From QKTW01 sp052161885 (GTDB lineage Bacteria; Bacteroidota; Bacteroidia; Chitinophagales; Chitinophagaceae), in contig CP197396.1 in assembly GCA_052161885.1 (NCBI GenBank), positions 1,798,001 through 1,862,000 of the forward strand: DNA of 64,000 nucleotides, read 5' to 3'. Below are positions 45,372 through 54,477 of the stretch, one piece after another. How positions within the stretch are numbered: the stretch's first letter is position 1; each line of letters starts with the position of its first letter. The notes under the pieces are model-generated. The model did not search any database, was not told the DNA's origin, and was given only the letters and a program-made list of their open reading frames with translations. The position numbers and the translations under genes are program-made.

Positions 45372-46064
45372 TTAGTTCATGTGGGTAAATGCTGCCAGGA
45401 TCGCACGACCGTCGGTATTGTGCAGTGCATCGCTGGTAGCGCGTTCCGGGTGCGGCATCATACCAAACACGTTCCTGTTGGCATTGCAGATGCCGGCTAT
45501 GTTGTTGGTAGCGCCGTTCGGGTTTGAATTAATGTGCACATCACCATGCGGATCGCAGTAACGGAATACGATCTGGTTATTTTGCTGCAGCTGTGCAATC
45601 GTTGCCGCATCAGCATGATAACGGCCTTCTCCGTGTGCCACAGGTATTTTCAGCACCTTGTCGCCCACATTATGGCCAACGAGGTTCTGGTTGTTTTCAC
45701 TTTTGATATATACGTTTTTACAAACGAATTTCTGATGATCGTTCTGCAGCAATACGCCCGGCAACAGCCCGGATTCGCACAGTATCTGGAAGCCATTGCA
45801 CACACCCAGCACTTTGCCGCCTTTGTTGGCAAAGTCTATCACCTGCTCCATCATAGGACTGAAACGTGCCAGTGCACCGCAGCGCAGGTAGTCGCCGTAG
45901 GAAAAACCACCCGGCAGAACAATACAGTCGTTGGTGGTAAACATACTCAGATCACGGTCTTTGTGCCAGAGCATTACTACTTCCTGCTGCAGATCATCCT
46001 GCAAAGCATGCATCATGTCACGATCACAATTGGAGCCGGGGAAAACAATAATTCCGAATTTCAT
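45372..46064 (-). CDS. purQ: Phosphoribosylformylglycinamidine synthase subunit PurQ
   Basis: 230 residues. A class I glutamine amidotransferase with the nucleophile C89 in GVCNGFQIL, PGGFSYGDYLR, and the His/Glu pair in MMPHPERATSDA near the end. PurQ supplies ammonia to PurL in the fourth step of purine synthesis. The presence of a separate PurQ implies a small-PurL/PurS system elsewhere rather than the fused enzyme. It starts 20 bases after the upstream membrane gene. Confidence 0.95.
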   Translation of the reverse strand: MKFGIIVFPGSNCDRDMMHALQDDLQQEVVMLWHKDRDLSMFTTNDCIVLPGGFSYGDYLRCGALARFSPMMEQVIDFANKGGKVLGVCNGFQILCESGLLPGVLLQNDHQKFVCKNVYIKSENNQNLVGHNVGDKVLKIPVAHGEGRYHADAATIAQLQQNNQIVFRYCDPHGDVHINSNPNGATNNIAGICNANRNVFGMMPHPERATSDALHNTDGRAILAAFTHMN

Positions 46065-46084
46065 TCTAAAAACTTATATAACGA

Positions 46085-47068
46085 TTATTTGAAAGCTATC
46101 TGGCTGAAAATCACAAACAGCAAAAAGAAATAAAAGATAAAATTACTAAACCGTTTGCTTTTTTCAAGGTATAATGACTGCGCAACGACCAAACTCACGG
46201 CCGGCATCACTACAAGCCAGGCTGCATCTATCTCCAAACCGGTAAAAACAGCCACTAATACCAGTATAATTAATGCGGCAGTGATCACTCCCCAGTTACG
46301 GCGCACATATATCGTTGATTTTGACATCTGGGTCTGCATCACATATAAACCACAGGCCAGCAATATAATAGTTCCGGATACTACCCCCAGCAGATAGACA
46401 GGATTATGTATCTGGCGCGGAAGGGATATGCCCAATACCGGCCAGTTAAGAAAATGGTGCAGCTGATCTGCAAGAAATAAAATACCTGCAAAAAAATAAA
46501 CCGGGGAAATAAAACCAAGCAAGGCAACCATCCATTCCCCGATATTAAACGAACGTAATAATAATAATGCAACGGCTAATAACAGAAATAAAAATATAGC
46601 AGGAAACTGCAGCAGTACGGCAAGGGAAAATATAAACCCGGCATTGAAAATATGTGTTCGGGGATGTGTTGGCTGGCTGAACATCAACATCACATCAAGC
46701 CCGGCAAGCAAACACCAATTTACCAGCAACGGATCGCTGAAGTACCCGAAGTCAGGCGACAGCGAACATAACATAATATAACAAAACGCGGGTATATATG
46801 TAGGTTTGTAAAACAACCGGTGCCTGACAGCTATGGCATTTACATACAAAGCCTGGCAGAATAAAAGTATTATGGCAGAAAACGTCCAGGCAAAAGCACT
46901 TGCACCGAAAAAGAATCCGAAAAACTTAAGTACCCGGCCATATAGGTAATAATCCGGAAGAACGGCAGGTACTTCAGGATGCAGCAATACCTGCAGCTTC
47001 AGCAGCAAAGTACATATAAACAATATCAATACAGTAAACGGACTGTTATTCCGTATCAGTTGAAGCAC
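46085..47068 (-). CDS. Polytopic membrane protein (DUF6427-like)
   Basis: 327 residues with about ten membrane helices. The start MLQLIRNNSPFTVLILFICT and the general plan fit the DUF6427 family of Bacteroidota. No catalytic or transport motif is seen. It lies between the secreted 487-residue protein gene (15 bases) and purQ (20 bases); I have no functional link to purines. Confidence 0.7.
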   Translation of the reverse strand: MLQLIRNNSPFTVLILFICTLLLKLQVLLHPEVPAVLPDYYLYGRVLKFFGFFFGASAFAWTFSAIILLFCQALYVNAIAVRHRLFYKPTYIPAFCYIMLCSLSPDFGYFSDPLLVNWCLLAGLDVMLMFSQPTHPRTHIFNAGFIFSLAVLLQFPAIFLFLLLAVALLLLRSFNIGEWMVALLGFISPVYFFAGILFLADQLHHFLNWPVLGISLPRQIHNPVYLLGVVSGTIILLACGLYVMQTQMSKSTIYVRRNWGVITAALIILVLVAVFTGLEIDAAWLVVMPAVSLVVAQSLYLEKSKRFSNFIFYFFLLFVIFSQIAFK

Positions 47069-47083
47069 GTGCCGGATTTTGGG

Positions 47084-48547
47084 CTAAAATACAATTTTGG
47101 CGAAGCAGATTTGTTTTTTACGCAGGCAGGGTATAATTATTTCTCTTGAACCCACCTGCTTGCCGGAGCGCGGCAGCCAATCCGGGTCGTCTTTGGAACC
47201 TGCAGCCATAGAACGCATATTCACCTTTCCGTCACCATCTATTGTAGCCAGCTGTATACGTGATTTATTGCTGTTGTAATCATTGAAGAGGAAACCGAGC
47301 GCGCCGCCGGTATTCAGCAATGCGTAGGAGGAGAACATGCCACCGTCTTCCTGCGAATATTGTTCCTTGCGCACAAAAGCCTGCCACTCACGGGTTCCTT
47401 CACCATTGTAGGAAAGCGCCATAATATCATTATAATGGTACTCGCGTACAGAAGGCATGGAATAAGGCCCGTAATAGTACATGGAGTAATATCCCCAGCC
47501 CGGTGTATATGCAGAATTGCGGGTGAGCATATAATAATCTTCTGACAGCAGCACAAAACCGCCGTCGTTCTTTACGATCAGCTGGCGCACCTGGTAGTCG
47601 TCAAATGCCCGCTTCTGGTTACGGTCGCCGGTAGCCATGCGCAGTTCCGGGTCAAAAGCAATCATTTTATGATTCTGGATACTGCCGCTGGCCATATCGT
47701 AGTAGCCAAACAGCACACCATCACGGCTGCCGTTCTTTTTATCGGCATAAAACCCGCCAATATATACACGGTTATTATTATTATCTACCCTCAGAAAAGG
47801 TTTTGTCGCGTAGTGATCATTCAGAGGAAAGGACACCGGGGTAAAATGATTACCGCTGTCTGCGGCAAGTACCCATACCTGGTCTGCATAATTTTTAGAA
47901 CCAACGGGCGTATAAACCGGAACATAAATAGTTCCGTTGTTTGCAATCAGTACCTCTCCATGCTCTACGTTATTGTCGGCTTTGTAGGAAGTGTGTACAC
48001 GGCGTACAATGTTCATCTGGTCATCGATAAGGGTGCCGTCCATATTCATATCATCACCTTTATCATTGGCGCTGTATACAAATATCTGCCGCTTGTCATC
48101 TGAAATGGCGGAAGAAAAATAATCGCGTGTAGGCCCGAAGAAGCCTGTTTTGGCACTCGACAGCGATATAGGCTTCTTCAGCAGGCGACCTTTATCGTCC
48201 AGCAATGCGGCGTACTGCACTACTTTGCCCGATTCTATTGCCTGGTACAGCACCAGTATCCTGTCGGAATAAGCGATGAATTTGGTTTCGTAAATTTTAT
48301 TGGGGAAAAAATCAAGAATAACGGTGGCGGTGCGCTCCATTGAATCATTATACACATCCATCATATATCCGTCGGAAGAAGCGCGGTATGTATAGAGCCT
48401 GCCGCTTACTTTTCCTACCACCGAAAAATCTCCGGACCGGAGATCAAATTTTTCGTAGGGCGAGTAAATAACTTCCTGTGCCGCAACATTACCTGCAAAT
48501 CCTATCCAAAGCAGCAACGATGCAACAGCTATTCTTAACTTGTTCAT
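47084..48547 (-). CDS. Secreted protein of unknown function, propeller-like
   Basis: 487 residues with a signal peptide (to GNVAAQ). Repeating strands with turns such as RVDNNNNRVYIGGFYADKKN and SDDKRQIFVYSANDKGDDMN suggest a beta-propeller of about seven blades, but no repeat family is certain. It heads a five-gene leftward operon (this gene, DUF6427-like, purQ, DsbD alpha paralogue, dsbD). A TAAATTTG -7 box at 48552-48559 lies so close to the ATG that the mRNA may be leaderless. Confidence 0.7.
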   Translation of the reverse strand: MNKLRIAVASLLLWIGFAGNVAAQEVIYSPYEKFDLRSGDFSVVGKVSGRLYTYRASSDGYMMDVYNDSMERTATVILDFFPNKIYETKFIAYSDRILVLYQAIESGKVVQYAALLDDKGRLLKKPISLSSAKTGFFGPTRDYFSSAISDDKRQIFVYSANDKGDDMNMDGTLIDDQMNIVRRVHTSYKADNNVEHGEVLIANNGTIYVPVYTPVGSKNYADQVWVLAADSGNHFTPVSFPLNDHYATKPFLRVDNNNNRVYIGGFYADKKNGSRDGVLFGYYDMASGSIQNHKMIAFDPELRMATGDRNQKRAFDDYQVRQLIVKNDGGFVLLSEDYYMLTRNSAYTPGWGYYSMYYYGPYSMPSVREYHYNDIMALSYNGEGTREWQAFVRKEQYSQEDGGMFSSYALLNTGGALGFLFNDYNSNKSRIQLATIDGDGKVNMRSMAAGSKDDPDWLPRSGKQVGSREIIIPCLRKKQICFAKIVF

Positions 48548-48551
48548 GATC

Positions 48552-48559
48552 CAAATTTA
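48552..48559 (-). promoter_or_regulatory. -7 box of the five-gene operon, leaderless candidate
   Basis: Minus strand TAAATTTG, perfect to TAnnTTTG. With the usual 6-7 base distance, the start site falls at or next to the ATG (48545-48547). No clear -33 box. Confidence 0.45.
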
Positions 48560-48655
48560 ACAACCGGGAGGCTAATATTTTGTAAAATTTGTCACATAAT
48601 CTTTACCCCGGAACAATTCCTTATGTAAATCTGTATAATTTTTATTCGGTAAAAG

Positions 48656-48689
48656 AAAATGGCAACAACAGTACTGTTATTGCCATTTT
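48656..48689 (-). terminator. Terminator after the small T9SS protein gene
   Basis: AAAATGGCAACAACAGT (48656-48672) and ACTGTTATTGCCATTTT (48673-48689) form a 17-bp inverted repeat with one mismatch and no spacer. It lies 26 bases after the stop of the gene on the minus strand. Confidence 0.75.
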
Positions 48690-48714
48690 ATGACTGCATT
48701 CAGGGATGCGAAAA

Positions 48715-49329
48715 CTATTGAACTTTTGTAAACTTAAAGTTCTGCACGTGCTTATCAGACACCATTTTCAGGATGTATGATCCTGCTGCAAAGTTTGATA
48801 TATCTATTTTATTGCCGTTGAAATTATTTACAGTCAGTACACTCCTGCCGTCAATTCCTGTCACCAGGATCGTTCCGTTTTCAATACTTTCCGAAAAATT
48901 GATTTCGTTTTGTGCTGGATTGGGGAACAATGTGATTGGTTGTTCTGAACCATGATAGAGCCTTAGCCCCTGAGCGCAATTGTTAGTTACTACAGCCGTT
49001 CTGTAAACGCCTATAATTTGCCCGCAATTATCCAGGATCTCGCACTGTACGGCTCCTCCCTGGCTACCTACGATAACATATACAGACTCTGTGCCCTGAC
49101 CAAACCAAACTGTCCAGGTGGCAGGCAATGTCCAGTTATAACTTAACGGTGCATCCGAGGGGGGATGGGCCAGATCATATCGATAGGTGCCGTTTGCACA
49201 AACGGCATCTGCCCCAAAAACTTTATACGATTTTGGCAATGGGCAGGCTTCTGCTGATTGGGCTGCTAATAAATTACCTGCCACTGCAAGCAATAGGGTT
49301 TTAATGCCCATACGTATATTGATGTTCAT
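48715..49329 (-). CDS. Small T9SS-sorted surface protein
   Basis: 204 residues. A signal peptide (to LLAAQSAEA) precedes an Ig-like region of about 90 residues (PLSYNWTLPATWTVWFGQGT) and a T9SS sorting domain (ITLFPNPAQNEINFSESIEN ... AAGSYILKMV). Four cysteines in the passenger part suggest disulfides. Role unknown. Confidence 0.78.
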   Translation of the reverse strand: MNINIRMGIKTLLLAVAGNLLAAQSAEACPLPKSYKVFGADAVCANGTYRYDLAHPPSDAPLSYNWTLPATWTVWFGQGTESVYVIVGSQGGAVQCEILDNCGQIIGVYRTAVVTNNCAQGLRLYHGSEQPITLFPNPAQNEINFSESIENGTILVTGIDGRSVLTVNNFNGNKIDISNFAAGSYILKMVSDKHVQNFKFTKVQ

Positions 49330-49741
49330 AGATGTACCTGTTTTTCTAAAAACAGTAAAATTTAGTTTTCACTGACTACCTACTCTTTTCTAAAGATTTT
49401 CGGCTACCTCTTATTCCCTGAGTACTTATACTGGTGTTTTGTGGGAATGATGATCATAAATAGTTGCAGTATATACCCATACTCATAGTGTTTTAGTGAT
49501 GCAGTAGCTGCAGGCTGCATTGATAGTATTAGGCGGTAAAGGCAACCATCATCAACGGGCCCTGTTGATGCTCTTTAGCGAGGCGTATGGCTATATGGTA
49601 TCTCTGTAATGTTCGGAAGACGCTTTACGGCTTTCCTCCTGTAAAATATATGATTGGAAATGCGATAAGGATTAGATACTAAATATACAAAGGGATATTT
49701 CGCATCTATATGGATTTTCTGAAAAAATACCCCGGGATATC
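49330..49741. other. Gene-free stretch
   Basis: No frame with coding character is seen. It contains one near-palindrome, CATCAAC-N7-GTTGATG (49550-49570). The right end leads into the strong palindrome at 49742. Confidence 0.5.
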
Positions 49742-49769
49742 AATATTGTCGTAGAACTACGACAATATT
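49742..49769. promoter_or_regulatory. Perfect 13-bp palindrome
   Basis: AATATTGTCGTAG (49742-49754) and CTACGACAATATT (49757-49769) with only AA between. It lies 48 bases beyond the stop of the DUF393 gene and far from any start. It could be that gene's terminator, but there is no T tract; a binding site of an unknown dimeric regulator is the alternative. Confidence 0.55.
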
Positions 49770-49816
49770 TAATGTATATAAAGATGGTCTGAAAAAATAT
49801 CAGTTGCAGAAAGCGA

Positions 49817-50212
49817 TTAAATAAAACGTTCTTTCCATTCCGGCTTTGGCAGCAGGCAATGATCGTTCTTTCCAAACCATTTATATCGGTGTGCAGCAAT
49901 AAAATCGTACAGCCGGTTGCGTATAAAGCGTGGAATGATATACCCGGCCAGCAAAAGCTTAAACCAGCCGCCCAGTAAAGCGGATAATTTCAGGACCGCA
50001 TCTGATTTTACATAATATTTTCCTTTATAACCAAGCACTACAGAATCTGCTGTAATGTCTTGCTGCTGCAACATCTGTGCGGCACTGGCCGACTGCAGTT
50101 GTGTAAAACGGAATATCCCTTTCCGGTCATGACGCAGCACAAACTGCACACTGCGGTTGCAAAGGTTGCAATCACCATCAAAATACAATACCGGATGCGG
50201 AGTTTCTTCCAT
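49817..50212 (-). CDS. DUF393 / DCC-family thiol-disulfide oxidoreductase
   Basis: 131 residues from MEETPHPVLYFDGDCNLCNR. The family motif D-x-x-C-x-x-C (DGDCNLCNRSVQFVLRHD, cysteines at 16 and 19) and the C-terminal RNRLYDFIAAHRYKWFGKND are typical. Predicted to catalyse thiol-disulfide exchange, but in vivo partners are unknown. The longer frame to 50350 is rejected because it overlaps the neighbouring lipoprotein gene. It lies 10 bases after that gene. Confidence 0.9.
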   Translation of the reverse strand: MEETPHPVLYFDGDCNLCNRSVQFVLRHDRKGIFRFTQLQSASAAQMLQQQDITADSVVLGYKGKYYVKSDAVLKLSALLGGWFKLLLAGYIIPRFIRNRLYDFIAAHRYKWFGKNDHCLLPKPEWKERFI

Positions 50213-50222
50213 AACAGAGCAA

Positions 50223-50573
50223 TTATTTTTCAGCTGCAGGATGTTGAATCGGCACTGCTGCAGGTCTTGGCACAGGTATCGGCCGGCGCATATGCGCAGT
50301 ATCCCCATGCAGCCCGGGAGGAGGAGGTGGCGGTGTCTGGCCGGCAACATGCGACTGCACTATGGAATCAGCTTTGGCTTTTACTTCAATTGCAAGCCTG
50401 TGATCAAGATCTTCCATAGCCTGCCGGTTCATCTCTTCAATCTTTGAACCTACAATAGAGTCAACCTTTGCATGCATTTCACTCTCAGACATATCTTTCT
50501 GTTTATCGCTGCACGCATTAAAAATAAGCGCCCCACATACCAGCACAAGCCCTGAAAACGTTTTACTCATCAT
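50223..50573 (-). CDS. Small lipoprotein with proline-rich tail
   Basis: 116 residues. The lipobox FNAC puts the lipid on C21. A helical, charged segment (SESEMHAKVDSIVGSKIEEM, to about residue 75) is followed by a Pro-rich tail (GQTPPPPPPGLHGD). Not a known family. In an operon with the DUF393 gene. Confidence 0.65.
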   Translation of the reverse strand: MMSKTFSGLVLVCGALIFNACSDKQKDMSESEMHAKVDSIVGSKIEEMNRQAMEDLDHRLAIEVKAKADSIVQSHVAGQTPPPPPPGLHGDTAHMRRPIPVPRPAAVPIQHPAAEK

Positions 50574-50711
50574 TATCTTTTAATAATTTGCAAATTTACA
50601 ATAATCATAAGGTTACCTTCTCTCAAAATAACGATAAATTTATAAGCAGCAATGCCGATATTAACATCTGCCTCATACTGCTTACCATAATAAATACGGA
50701 GCTTTACAATA

Positions 50712-51359
50712 ATGTTTTACCGCTTTCTTGCCATATTAATCCTGTCTTCTGCACTATGCTTCAGGCCTTTCGGCAGCAGTGCACAACATAGCGCCGGCGA
50801 TACGATACGGCTGGGAGCATTTGTTGTGGCACCCGGCGATACGGCTGCCATGGTATATCTCGATGAATTTGTAAAAACAGCCAAAATGCTGCGCCGTTAT
50901 GCCCGCCAGAAAGCTGAGTGGGACAGGCTACACTATAATGTCTACAAGGTATACCCATATGCGGTAATTGCAGCAGGGCTGCTGAAAGATGTAGATGTAA
51001 ACCTGGATAAAATACCCGACAAAAAAGGCCGTAAAGAGTACCTGAAATCTGTAGAAAAAGAACTGAATAAGCGCTTTAAAGGTGAGCTGGAAGATTTAAC
51101 AATACAACAGGGCCAGATACTGGTAAAGCTCATTGACCGGCAGACCGGCAAAAACTGCTATAGCATCATCCGGGAAGTAAAAGGCGGTTTTTCTGCTGTC
51201 ATCTGGCAATCTGTGGCATTGCTGTTCTCCAACAACCTGAAACGTGAGTATGATCCTTACGACCGCGATAAAGATATAGAAGCTGTGGTCCGCGAAATAG
51301 AAGAACGTAATTATTACCGCTACCAATACCAAATACAGAGCAAATCGGCGAGAAATTAA
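50712..51359 (+). CDS. DUF4294 domain protein
   Basis: 215 residues with a signal peptide (to GSSAQ). The DUF4294 core reads AKMLRRYARQKAEWDRLHYN, VYKVYPYAVIAAGLL, then KRFKGELEDLTIQQGQILVK and a conserved IDRQTGKNCYSIIREVKGGF. Found almost only in Bacteroidota, function unknown, probably periplasmic. Divergent from the lipoprotein gene and convergent with the TPR gene. Confidence 0.88.
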   Translation: MFYRFLAILILSSALCFRPFGSSAQHSAGDTIRLGAFVVAPGDTAAMVYLDEFVKTAKMLRRYARQKAEWDRLHYNVYKVYPYAVIAAGLLKDVDVNLDKIPDKKGRKEYLKSVEKELNKRFKGELEDLTIQQGQILVKLIDRQTGKNCYSIIREVKGGFSAVIWQSVALLFSNNLKREYDPYDRDKDIEAVVREIEERNYYRYQYQIQSKSARN

Positions 51360-51424
51360 AAGCTATAATCCCGACAATGCAGGAAACGCTACTCTTCGGT
51401 TTTATGCACATATCCTTTACTTGC

Positions 51425-52453
51425 TTATAGTTTGTGCCTGCCTGTTTTTACAGCCGCCGCATGATGCTTCATTGACTCCAGCAGACTGGCTTTCCGGTCA
51501 TAAGCGTCACGAAAATTTCCGTCAATTGCAAGCGCTTTATTATATGCAGCAAGCGCTTCGTCCATACGGTGCAGTCCCCTCAACGTATTGCCTTTGCTTA
51601 GATAAAGCTCCTTGTCCGTATCACCCAGCGACTCCGCTTTTACCAGATCTTTCAACGCCTGTGCGTATGCTCTCAGTTCCAGGTATTGAATGCCGCGTAC
51701 ATAATAATAGGCACTCTGGTCAGGAGCCAGTTCTATACTTTTATTAAAATCGAGAATAGCTTCTGAATATTTTTTCATATTACGCAGCACATCTCCCCTG
51801 TTGTTGTAATAACCGGCATAATCAGGAGAGAGACGGATAGCTTCATTATACCACCTGAGCGCATTATTCCAGTCTCCGGTCTGGTGATAGGCAAGGCCCG
51901 TGTAAAAAGCCACATCTTCAGCACCATCTTCACCGGGAAAAGGCATGCTTATATGTCTTTCCAGCTTTTTGCTCTCACTTATAAGGCGTTCATACCGGTT
52001 TACATCAGCCAGCGTTTCAAAATAATCACTGTAAGTGTGCCATGTATGATCTCCAAGCTTTAATGCATGCTCATAAGCCGTTAAAGCCGCATTGTAGTTA
52101 TTCATAAGATAGTGCACAGAACCCAGCTCCGACCAATAAACTGGCTCATCCGGTTTAAGTTCCAGCGCTTTATTCAGATCTTTAAGTGATTCACTATAGT
52201 GCTCCAGGTGGGCAAGGCATAGAGTTCTGTTATAATAATTCCTGCTTTCCGTATGGTCAAAATGAAGAGCATGAGTGAGCGCACCGTATGCCGGCAGGTA
52301 CTTTTCTGCGGTCATAAGCGCATCTGCTTTCCGTGCATAATAATAGGCGCTGTCGGTGCCGGCACGCACGGTATCAACGGCGGGAATGACACGCTGTGCA
52401 AAAACGGGAGGAAAAGAGATTAAAAGACAAATAAGGATAAAAAGCCTGGTCAT
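51425..52453 (-). CDS. Secreted tetratricopeptide-repeat protein
   Basis: 342 residues with a signal peptide (MTRLFILICLLISFPPVFAQ). About seven TPR units run from residue 35 to the end, for example YYNRTLCLAHLEHYSESLKD, YYNNRGDVLRNMKKYSEAIL and YLSKGNTLRGLHRMDEALAA. TPR arrays bind protein partners. No other domain is present. A likely periplasmic scaffold. Confidence 0.83.
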   Translation of the reverse strand: MTRLFILICLLISFPPVFAQRVIPAVDTVRAGTDSAYYYARKADALMTAEKYLPAYGALTHALHFDHTESRNYYNRTLCLAHLEHYSESLKDLNKALELKPDEPVYWSELGSVHYLMNNYNAALTAYEHALKLGDHTWHTYSDYFETLADVNRYERLISESKKLERHISMPFPGEDGAEDVAFYTGLAYHQTGDWNNALRWYNEAIRLSPDYAGYYNNRGDVLRNMKKYSEAILDFNKSIELAPDQSAYYYVRGIQYLELRAYAQALKDLVKAESLGDTDKELYLSKGNTLRGLHRMDEALAAYNKALAIDGNFRDAYDRKASLLESMKHHAAAVKTGRHKL

Positions 52454-52611
52454 ATTTATGTTATAGGTTAAACGTCAGCCGGGGCTATCATTTCGGGCAA
52501 CTTGTATCAGATATACTTATATGCGAAGATACAGTGGCCGCATTCATTAATCTGCCGGCATCCACTATATATATCAGAAATTTGTGTTAATTATACCAGC
52601 GGTAAATCTGC

Positions 52612-52619
52612 TATTTTTG
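52612..52619 (+). promoter_or_regulatory. -7 box of bshB1, near-leaderless
   Basis: TATTTTTG matches TAnnTTTG. The ATG is at 52627, so the expected start site lies at the start codon. The nearest TTTG (52581-52584) is 27 bases upstream, longer than usual. Confidence 0.4.
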
Positions 52620-52626
52620 CGCCATC

Positions 52627-53361
52627 ATGCAAAAACTTCACATTCTTGCTATAGCTGCACACCCCGACGACATAGAGCTCGGCTGCGCCGGCACACTGAT
52701 AAAACACACCCGCATGGGCCATGCAGTGGGCATCCTGGACCTTACTGAGGGCGAACTGGGCACACGAGGCTCTGTAACCACCCGCTATGAAGAAGCCGCT
52801 GCTGCTGCACAGGTCATGGGCATTAAGGTGCGCCATAATGCGCAGCTGGCCGATGGTTTTTTCAGAAATGACGAAGACCACCAGCGCCGCATCATACCTT
52901 TTATACGCCACTACCGGCCGGATATTATTATTGCCAATGCCCTCGAAGACCGCCACCCGGACCATGGGCGCGGCGGCAGACTCATAGCAGATGCCTGTTT
53001 TCTTGCCGGGCTGAAGAAAGTCCGTACAGAATGGGAAGGAGCCGAACAGGAAGCATGGCGGCCGAAACGTGTGTTCCATATGATCCAGGACCGCTTGCTG
53101 GAGCCTACTTTTATTGTGGACATCAGTGAGACATTTGAGCAGAAAATGGACGCGATAAAAGCGTATAAAACACAGTTTCACAATCCTGGGTCCGGCGAAC
53201 CGATCACATATATAGCCACACAGGACTTTATAAAGCAGCTGGAATACCGCGATGCCATACAGGGCAAACGTATAGGGGTAAAATATGGAGAAGGCTTTAT
53301 AAGCGAGAATATACCGGGTGTAGCAGATCTGGATAAATTAATACTGCCGGAAATAAGCTAG
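52627..53361 (+). CDS. bshB1: Bacillithiol biosynthesis deacetylase BshB1
   Basis: 244 residues. A PIG-L/LmbE fold with the zinc-site motif AAHPDD (H12, D15) and the later DRHPDHGRGG. The stretch TEGELGTRGSVTTRYEEAAA and the tail YGEGFISENIPGVADLDKLI are typical of BshB1. It removes the acetyl group from GlcNAc-malate, the second step in making bacillithiol, the low-molecular-weight thiol of many Bacteroidota. bshA and bshC are not in the window. Confidence 0.93.
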   Translation: MQKLHILAIAAHPDDIELGCAGTLIKHTRMGHAVGILDLTEGELGTRGSVTTRYEEAAAAAQVMGIKVRHNAQLADGFFRNDEDHQRRIIPFIRHYRPDIIIANALEDRHPDHGRGGRLIADACFLAGLKKVRTEWEGAEQEAWRPKRVFHMIQDRLLEPTFIVDISETFEQKMDAIKAYKTQFHNPGSGEPITYIATQDFIKQLEYRDAIQGKRIGVKYGEGFISENIPGVADLDKLILPEIS

Positions 53362-53489
53362 TCTGCAGAAATATTATTACTTTTGCAGCCCCGACAGGAA
53401 GACTACATTCATTTAATAATTGTAAAACCCGACTCAAACAGAGGCTGACCACCGGAAACAGGTAGTTTCAAAAATTAATTTGAAAATAT

Positions 53490-53521
53490 TTTGCTTTTCA
53501 GCTAAAAAAAGCCGACCTTTG
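53490..53521 (+). promoter_or_regulatory. Promoter of rpmB-rpmG-DUF4295
   Basis: TTTG (53490-53493), 20-base spacer, GACCTTTG (53514-53521), one mismatch to TAnnTTTG. Start near 53528, leader about 15 bases. Confidence 0.62.
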
Positions 53522-53542
53522 CAGTCCTAAAAAAAGTAAGAA

Positions 53543-53779
53543 ATGGCACGCGTTTGTCAGGTAACAGGTAAAAAGCCTATAACTGGTCATAAAGTATCCT
53601 TCTCTAACAAGAAAGCAAAGCGTCGTTTTCTGCCTAACCTGCAGACAAAACGTTTTTTCCTGGTAGAAGAAGATCGTTGGGTAACGCTGAAAGTATCAGC
53701 TGATGCTATCCGTACAATCAATAAAAACGGCTTGTACACAGTGGTTAAAGAACTGCGTGCAAAAGGCGTAACTATCTAA
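53543..53779 (+). CDS. rpmB: 50S ribosomal protein bL28
   Basis: 78 residues, with the conserved start MARVCQVTGKKPITGHKVSF and NLQTKRFFLVEEDRWVTLKV. First gene of a three-gene ribosomal operon. Confidence 0.97.
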   Translation: MARVCQVTGKKPITGHKVSFSNKKAKRRFLPNLQTKRFFLVEEDRWVTLKVSADAIRTINKNGLYTVVKELRAKGVTI

Positions 53780-53809
53780 TTCTGTAATAAGTATAAACTT
53801 TTTTATAAA

Positions 53810-53992
53810 ATGGCTAAGAAAGGAAACCGTGTACAGGTAATACTGGAATGCACAGAGCACAAAAACAGCGGCCTGGCCGGCACCAGCCGTTATATTACCG
53901 TTAAGAACAAGAAAAACACTCCTGAGCGTATCGAGTTGAAAAAATACAACCCGATCATGAAGAAAGTGACTGTTCACAAAGAAATTAAATAA
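53810..53992 (+). CDS. rpmG: 50S ribosomal protein bL33
   Basis: 60 residues, MAKKGNRVQVILECTEHKNS and NKKNTPERIELKKYNPIMKK. The zinc-binding cysteine pairs are absent, so this is the zinc-independent form. It follows rpmB by 30 bases. Confidence 0.96.
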   Translation: MAKKGNRVQVILECTEHKNSGLAGTSRYITVKNKKNTPERIELKKYNPIMKKVTVHKEIK

Positions 53993-54014
53993 TTTACTTA
54001 AAATATTTTAAGTC

Positions 54015-54188
54015 ATGGCAAAAGCTGCTTCAAAAAACTCGAAAGTAAAGGACCTTAAAGCGTCTGCAGAAGCTAAAAACTGGACAAAAGTGATTAAAGC
54101 TGTACGCAGTCCTAAAACAGGTGCTTATACTTTTAAAGAGCAGATCATTCACAAAGACAAAGTGAAGGATTTCCTCGCAGAAAAATAA
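54015..54188 (+). CDS. DUF4295 small basic protein, ribosome-linked
   Basis: 57 residues: MAKAASKNSKVKDLKASAEA, KNWTKVIKAVRSPKTGAYTF and KEQIIHKDKVKDFLAEK. DUF4295 genes are found only in Bacteroidota and lie directly after rpmG, so a ribosomal or ribosome-associated role is expected; I recall one structural study placing such a protein on the ribosome but cannot confirm it. It is highly basic and starts 22 bases after rpmG. Confidence 0.85.
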   Translation: MAKAASKNSKVKDLKASAEAKNWTKVIKAVRSPKTGAYTFKEQIIHKDKVKDFLAEK

Positions 54189-54209
54189 TTTCGTCTTCAT
54201 GGACGTAGA

Positions 54210-54240
54210 AAAGGTGGCATATATCTATGCCACCTTTCTT
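54210..54240 (+). terminator. Terminator of the rpmB operon
   Basis: AAAGGTGGCATA (54210-54221) pairs with TATGCCACCTTT (54226-54237) around TATC, 21 bases after the DUF4295 stop. The A/T ends also suit the convergent small gene. Confidence 0.85.
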
Positions 54241-54242
54241 GA

Positions 54243-54425
54243 TTATGCCTGTAAAAGCTCCCACAAGTCTACAGCTTTATACCATTTTCCGCCAGCTTTT
54301 ACATGCCAGATAGAACCGGATGTACTCCTCCTACCTGTATCCTGTTCCTTATAGTAACACCCGCTGTTTCTCCAGAAGCACAGTCCCCTTACATGTGAGG
54401 ATCTGTCAGATACCGTCTGCGCCAT
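54243..54425 (-). CDS. Small hypothetical protein
   Basis: 60 residues from MAQTVSDRSSHVRGLCFWRN. Its end, GSIWHVKAGGKWYKAVDLWE-LLQA, has the pattern of a real small fold, with two cysteines (CFWRNSGCYY). It lies between two hairpin terminators. No family recognised; a chance frame cannot be excluded. Confidence 0.42.
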   Translation of the reverse strand: MAQTVSDRSSHVRGLCFWRNSGCYYKEQDTGRRSTSGSIWHVKAGGKWYKAVDLWELLQA

Positions 54426-54477
54426 TTTATACATTTACAGATTATAGTCCGGCAGGAAAAAATAATTTATGCCCAAT

